From: Ruminococcus sp.
GTDB lineage: Bacteria > Bacillota > Clostridia > Oscillospirales > Ruminococcaceae
Direction: 5' to 3'
NCBI GenBank assembly: GCA_029055625.1
Contig: JAIDCY010000010.1
Location: forward strand, 1-64,000
Length of the DNA: 64,000 nucleotides
Shown here piece by piece: positions 59,994 through 64,000 of the stretch. Positions within the stretch are counted from its first letter, which is position 1. Every line of letters starts with the position of its first letter. Made by a program: the position numbers and the translations under genes. The notes under the pieces are model-generated. The model saw only the letters and a list, made by a program, of their open reading frames with translations, was not told where the DNA came from and searched no databases.

Positions 59994-60893
59994 ATGAAAG
60001 AAGAACTCTGGTGGCTTTACGATATTATAGCACTGTCAGCGTTAATAGTAGGTTGCTGGATTTCCGGACGGAAAGGAATTTTCCGGAGTGCTATAGTACT
60101 GATAGGCGGTATAATCGGGATAACATTTGCTTTTCCGGTAAGCGAAAGTATCGGGAAAAACTTATACAAAACGTTAATACGTGACAACAACGTGAAAACT
60201 CTTGACAAGTCGCTTGGTGACGTTGAAATATCCGAATATCTCGGAAAAGCACTTGAAAATATGGGTTATAACGTTATAGTGAGTGATAAGAAGTTAAATG
60301 AAATTCTCGATTCCGACGGCGATATTGATACACAGATTTATAAATACCTGAATAATATTAACGGAAAAAAAGTTGATAATGAAAATAATTTCCGTGATAA
60401 GCTGTATGGTGCGTATGCGGAGACGTTAAGCGATATATTTTCCGGAGACATAAGCTTATATGCTATGAAAACCGCAGAAAACAAAATCCTTACCGGAAAG
60501 ACGGATACGGGAAATCTGATAAAGATGATGCGTGATGGTAATAATCGTAAGGATGTAGCAGAAATAATCGCAGATAATTATATAAGTAACGCATATATTA
60601 AAATCATAAGACTGATTGCATTTGTGATACTATACGCATTTATACTGATTATCGGCATTCTCACCGCAAATTCACTTTCCGGCGGTATGCGTGACGTTGA
60701 TGTGGGAACAGGTTCAAGAATCGGCGGTGGAGTATGCGGATTTTTTACAGCAGTTACGGTTATATTTATTCTGTCCGTAATCCTGAAGCTGTATGTAGTA
60801 ATGGGAAGTAATCAGGAATTATTTTTTGATAACAATGCTATTGACAAAACGTATATTTTCGGGTATGCTTATAATATCGCAGATAAGTTGTAA
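59994..60893 (+). CDS. CvpA-like membrane protein
   Basis: A 299-residue protein with two N-terminal membrane helices (about 7-22 and 31-50), a soluble insertion of about 140 residues (about 65-200), and two or three further helices (about 203-225 and 240-270). The layout fits CvpA/colicin V production-family proteins of Clostridia, in which a large loop splits the helices; 'GGGVCGFFTAVTVIFILSVIL' matches the conserved 'G...G...g' C-terminal helix. Function in Firmicutes is unclear. Downstream of the DUF5711-like gene. Confidence 0.7.
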   Translation: MKEELWWLYDIIALSALIVGCWISGRKGIFRSAIVLIGGIIGITFAFPVSESIGKNLYKTLIRDNNVKTLDKSLGDVEISEYLGKALENMGYNVIVSDKKLNEILDSDGDIDTQIYKYLNNINGKKVDNENNFRDKLYGAYAETLSDIFSGDISLYAMKTAENKILTGKTDTGNLIKMMRDGNNRKDVAEIIADNYISNAYIKIIRLIAFVILYAFILIIGILTANSLSGGMRDVDVGTGSRIGGGVCGFFTAVTVIFILSVILKLYVVMGSNQELFFDNNAIDKTYIFGYAYNIADKL

Positions 60894-60966
60894 TTATATG
60901 CTTCATATTTCCGTATAATATCTTACGGAAAAATCAAAAACTATTAACAGGGGAGAAATGCATTAT

Positions 60967-61161
60967 ATGATAATGTGCAGTAAATGTAAGAAAATACCGG
61001 CGATTGTATTTATTAAATCTGAGCAGGCAAATGAAAAGTGGAAAGAAAAGTTTTGCTTTTCATGTGCCAAAGAACAGAATAATCCACAGGTTTGGAAACA
61101 ACTTGAGGAAATGGTTAAATGGGGTATTATAGATAAAAGTATGCTCAATGATAAAAATTAA
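60967..61161 (+). CDS. stand-alone zinc-binding protein, paralogue of the ClpE N-terminal domain
   Basis: A 64-residue protein with two CxxC pairs ('MCSKCKKIPAIVFIKSE' and 'FCFSCAKEQNNPQVW'), which would bind one zinc. It is clearly similar to residues 1-60 of the AAA+ protein encoded next ('[17 protein letters not shown]', '[15 protein letters not shown]'), including leader DNA (GAGAAATGC-TTATATG). ATG 60967 is preferred to the ATG 9 nt upstream because that one lies only 2 nt after the SD. It ends with a short helix and no ATPase. It could compete with or adapt the Clp domain; inferred. Confidence 0.78.
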   Translation: MIMCSKCKKIPAIVFIKSEQANEKWKEKFCFSCAKEQNNPQVWKQLEEMVKWGIIDKSMLNDKN

Positions 61162-61182
61162 TAAAAAGGAGAAATGCCTTAT

Positions 61183-63504
61183 ATGATGATGTGCAGTAAA
61201 TGTAAGAAAAGACCGGCGGTAGTATTTATAACTTCCGTACAGGGAACGGAAAAAAAGAATGAAGGTCTGTGTCTTTCGTGTGCGAATGAAATGAAGATAC
61301 CGCAGATTTCGGAGTACATGGACAGATTTAATATTACGCAGGACGAGATAGACCAGATTTCCGACCAGATGATGAGTATGCTTGACGGTGACAGCTTTGA
61401 AATGGGCGGTTCAGGACTTATGCCGGATTTCATTTCAAATATGTTCGGTATGAATAATGACGGAAAAAATAAGCCGTTCGGTGAGATTGAACGTAAAAAT
61501 TCCGAAGAAAACAAACCTGAACGTGAAAAACGGGGACTTTTCGGTAACCGACGTGAAAAGAAACCGAAAGAACTTAAATTCCTTGGTACTTATTGTACGA
61601 ATCTTTCAAAGAAAGCCTCCGACGGTGAACTTGATAATATTATAGGACGTGATAAGGAAATCGCAAGAGTTGTACAGATTCTTTCAAGACGTACCAAAAA
61701 CAATCCGTGTCTTATCGGTGAACCGGGCGTAGGTAAGACTGCAATCGCCGAGGGTATCGCACAACGCATAAATGAGGGTAATGTACCGTTCAACCTCGCA
61801 GATAAAAAAGTTTATCTGCTTGACCTGACAGCACTTGTTGCCGGTACTCAGTTCCGGGGACAGTTTGAAAGCAGGGTGAAAGGACTTGTTGATGAGGTAA
61901 AGAAAGAGGGCAATATAATACTCTTTATAGACGAAGTTCATAATCTTGTAGGAGCAGGCGATTCTGAGGGTTCAATGAACGCCGCAAATATTCTTAAACC
62001 TGCTCTTTCGAGAGGTGAAATACAGGTTATCGGAGCGACTACTTTCAGCGAGTACAGAAAATATATTGAAAAAGATTCCGCACTTGAAAGACGTTTCCAG
62101 CCGGTGACTGTCGCCGAACCTACCGTTGAAGAAACTGTAGACGTACTTCTGGGCATAAAGAAATATTATGAAAACTATCACAGAGTGCATATATCGGATT
62201 ATCTCGTAAGAGTGTGTGCGGTACTGTCGGAAAGGTATATAACAGACCGTTTTTTACCGGATAAGGCTATTGATTTACTGGATGAGGGTTGTGCGAGAGC
62301 TTGTATACGTTCACCCGAAATTGCGGAGTATGACAAGATTAAGAAAGAAATTGAAGTACTGGAAGGTATGGAAAAAAATATTTCCGAACAGACTGACCCC
62401 GATTATCAGGCACTCGCAGAGGTAAAAGGTAAACTTATACGCACTCGTGAAAAGGAATCAGAACTTAAGGAGAAAGCGGAAAGCGTACAGGTTGCGGAAG
62501 AGGACATTACAAAAGTAGTAGAGTTATGGACGGGTATTCCTGCCAGCAAGATTGCGGAGACGGAATTTCTTAAAATAGCACGTCTTGAAGGTGCATTAAA
62601 GAAACGTGTATTAGGTCAGGACGAAGCAGTAGAAACACTGTCGAAAGCGATAAAGCGTACACGTGTAAGACTGAATAAACGTCGCAGACCGGCATCATTT
62701 ATATTCGTCGGACCTACCGGAGTAGGAAAAACAGAACTTGTAAAAGCACTTGCGGAAGAGATGTTCGATTCCACAGAACCGCTTATAAGGCTTGACATGA
62801 CGGAGTATATGGAGAAGCACTCTGTAGCGAGAATGATTGGTTCGCCTCCCGGATATGTAGGTTATGACGAAGCAGGACAGCTTACGGAAAAAGTACGTCG
62901 CCGTCCATATTCCGTAATACTTTTCGACGAGATAGAAAAGGCACACCCTGACGTTATGAATATTCTGATGCAGATTCTCGACGAGGGAAAAGTTGACGAC
63001 GCACACGGCAGAACTGTAAATTTTGAAAATACTATAATATGTATGACATCTAACGCCGGTTCAACAGATAAATCGGTAGGTGTGGGATTCAACAGGACGG
63101 AAAACGAAATTTCACGTGATAAAGCTATGAAAGGTCTGCGTGAGTTCCTGAGACCCGAATTTATCAGCCGTATTGATGAGGTAGTTGTATTCAGACAGCT
63201 TGACAAAAAAGATTTTGCAAGTATAGCCTCACTCATGCTTGACGAGATGATAGAACCTCTTGCAGAAAAGAACCTCAGTATCAGTTACAACAGTAAAGCA
63301 CTTTCACTTATCGCTGAAAAGTCGTACGGTAAGCCATACGGTGCAAGGGATATACGCCGGGTAATCCGTCAGGAGATAGAAGACAAGATAGCGGAAATCA
63401 TTATAGAAAACGTTTCGGGAATAAAGGGAATTGATGTTTCAGCAGACGGTGAGAATTTAACCGTCACGGAAAGAAAAAAAGGAGCAGGTGAAAATGAAGT
63501 TTAA
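61183..63504 (+). CDS. clpE: ClpE/ClpC-type AAA+ unfoldase with N-terminal zinc-binding domain
   Basis: A 773-residue Hsp100 ATPase. An N-terminal CxxC...CxxC domain (about 1-40) replaces the Clp_N repeats, as in ClpE, and is followed by a variable linker (about 40-130). AAA1 has '[17 protein letters not shown]' and '[15 protein letters not shown]'. A middle region with a coiled coil (about 390-440) follows. AAA2 has '[18 protein letters not shown]' and '[18 protein letters not shown]'. A V-G-F tripeptide in '[11 protein letters not shown]' sits where ClpP-binding loops occur. SD AAAGGAG; the ATG 9 nt upstream is too close to it. No CtsR operator was recognised. Confidence 0.9.
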   Translation: MMMCSKCKKRPAVVFITSVQGTEKKNEGLCLSCANEMKIPQISEYMDRFNITQDEIDQISDQMMSMLDGDSFEMGGSGLMPDFISNMFGMNNDGKNKPFGEIERKNSEENKPEREKRGLFGNRREKKPKELKFLGTYCTNLSKKASDGELDNIIGRDKEIARVVQILSRRTKNNPCLIGEPGVGKTAIAEGIAQRINEGNVPFNLADKKVYLLDLTALVAGTQFRGQFESRVKGLVDEVKKEGNIILFIDEVHNLVGAGDSEGSMNAANILKPALSRGEIQVIGATTFSEYRKYIEKDSALERRFQPVTVAEPTVEETVDVLLGIKKYYENYHRVHISDYLVRVCAVLSERYITDRFLPDKAIDLLDEGCARACIRSPEIAEYDKIKKEIEVLEGMEKNISEQTDPDYQALAEVKGKLIRTREKESELKEKAESVQVAEEDITKVVELWTGIPASKIAETEFLKIARLEGALKKRVLGQDEAVETLSKAIKRTRVRLNKRRRPASFIFVGPTGVGKTELVKALAEEMFDSTEPLIRLDMTEYMEKHSVARMIGSPPGYVGYDEAGQLTEKVRRRPYSVILFDEIEKAHPDVMNILMQILDEGKVDDAHGRTVNFENTIICMTSNAGSTDKSVGVGFNRTENEISRDKAMKGLREFLRPEFISRIDEVVVFRQLDKKDFASIASLMLDEMIEPLAEKNLSISYNSKALSLIAEKSYGKPYGARDIRRVIRQEIEDKIAEIIIENVSGIKGIDVSADGENLTVTERKKGAGENEV

Positions 63505-64000
63505 AACATTGGCAGTATTTGCCGTAATGTGTCTTGGTATGTTTTCTTGCAGTGATAAATCAGAACCGGAAGTAAATTCAGGAATCGTAATGAATACGAC
63601 GGAATACGACGGCGACACCATACATCTGCCGGACAGTAAAAATGCTATGGACGAAGTTTTCAAAGATGTTCCCGATATCGACGAAGGACCGGTGATAAGT
63701 GTAGGAAATACGACGGTAAAAGCCGGTGAGATTGCGGAAGTAAAGGTTTACCTTGAAGGTGCTGACCTTAACTGGAGTAACTGCGGAATACATCTGACTT
63801 ATCCTGATGTTCTGGAATGTGTCTATCAGGAAGATGATGATATGTTTCTTAAGTATAAAGCCGGTGTGGCGTCGGAATTTAATACCGGTATAGTAGCTAT
63901 GGAGTGGAAAAAAGAAAGTAATCCTCCGGCAGAACTTACGGAAAAGGGTATGGGGACAATGTTCTTTACCGTAATGTTCAGCGGTAATGACGGTCAGGAC
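63494..64000 (+). CDS. cohesin-like domain lipoprotein (3' truncated by window edge)
   Basis: The first 169 residues of a lipoprotein. The signal peptide ends in 'GMFSC' (Cys19), giving lipid attachment to the outer face of the membrane. A linker (20-70) is followed from about residue 73 by 'VISVGNTTVKAGEIAEVKVYLEGAD' and then 'SNCGIHLTYPDVLECVY', the strand 1-2 pattern of cohesins and related beta-sandwich domains ('G.t.....vt.v'). It continues past the window end. ATG 63494 overlaps the end of clpE by 11 nt with SD AAAGGAG. If it is a cohesin, it could anchor dockerin proteins such as the LRR protein at 51426. Confidence 0.75.
   Translation, partial: MKFKTLAVFAVMCLGMFSCSDKSEPEVNSGIVMNTTEYDGDTIHLPDSKNAMDEVFKDVPDIDEGPVISVGNTTVKAGEIAEVKVYLEGADLNWSNCGIHLTYPDVLECVYQEDDDMFLKYKAGVASEFNTGIVAMEWKKESNPPAELTEKGMGTMFFTVMFSGNDGQD

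Noticed and set aside
60908-60930. Terminator before the zinc-domain gene
   Set aside because: TTCCGTA/TACGGAA is a stem, but it is followed by A and not T on the plus strand, so it would not end transcription of the upstream gene.

Overview
The window looks like chromosome from a low-to-mid GC, endospore-competent Gram-positive of the Ruminococcus/Oscillospiraceae type. The evidence is: type I dockerin modules on two proteins (1-191 and 51426-53324), a cohesin-like lipoprotein at the right edge (63494 onward), BspA-type leucine-rich repeat proteins, mother-cell sporulation genes (spoIVB, dpaA/dpaB), strong SD sequences of the AAAGGAGG type and canonical TTGACA/TATAAT promoters. No rRNA, CRISPR array, phage or insertion sequence was seen. 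The genus is an inference from gene content, not from a marker gene.

Layout. 1-3771 (+): dockerin tail, nitroreductase, an unknown protein, then ylxM-ffh-rpsP-khpA. 3813-8930 (-): the HrcA/CIRCE heat-shock operon hrcA-grpE-(unknown)-dnaK-dnaJ. 9175-16527 (-): an unusual five-gene membrane operon that joins two carbohydrate-importer permeases and a propeller-fused solute-binding lipoprotein to a HlyD-like membrane fusion protein and an orphan MacB-like extracellular domain, with no ATPase. A divergent XRE regulator, three tRNAs (Gly, Arg, His), panBCD, a GNAT enzyme and purB follow. 22221-24585 holds rimM and trmD, separated by a cytoplasmic LRR gene and about 19 kb from rpsP. 24882-27708 holds HPr, SpoIVB and BirA; BirA closes a glycosyltransferase operon (30355 down to 26728).

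30534-38609 (+): a large acidic, WG-repeat, probably wall-anchored protein, then cysE behind an attenuator-like leader, an unknown gene, cysS, GNAT, a WalJ-like metallo-hydrolase, rlmH and a CPBP protease. 38648-45322 (-): the dipicolinate synthase pair dpaA-dpaB, and a pheA-metH-prfB operon ending in a small membrane/coiled-coil protein. 45510-64000 (+): ruvCAB, a C39-like protein, a phosphohexomutase paralogue that has lost all its catalytic motifs, a RlmI-like methyltransferase, the ECF energizing module ecfA1-ecfA2-ecfT interrupted by a secreted LRR-dockerin gene, yfhO overlapping truA by 95 nt, two membrane proteins, a stand-alone zinc-binding protein duplicating the N-terminus of the adjacent ClpE-like ATPase, and the cohesin-like lipoprotein.

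Most genes are housekeeping. The best candidates for undescribed biology are the hybrid transporter operon, the degenerate phosphohexomutase, the zinc-domain/ClpE pair, the dockerin gene inside the ecf operon, and the cysE leader. All functions are assigned by reading motifs; no database search was run.
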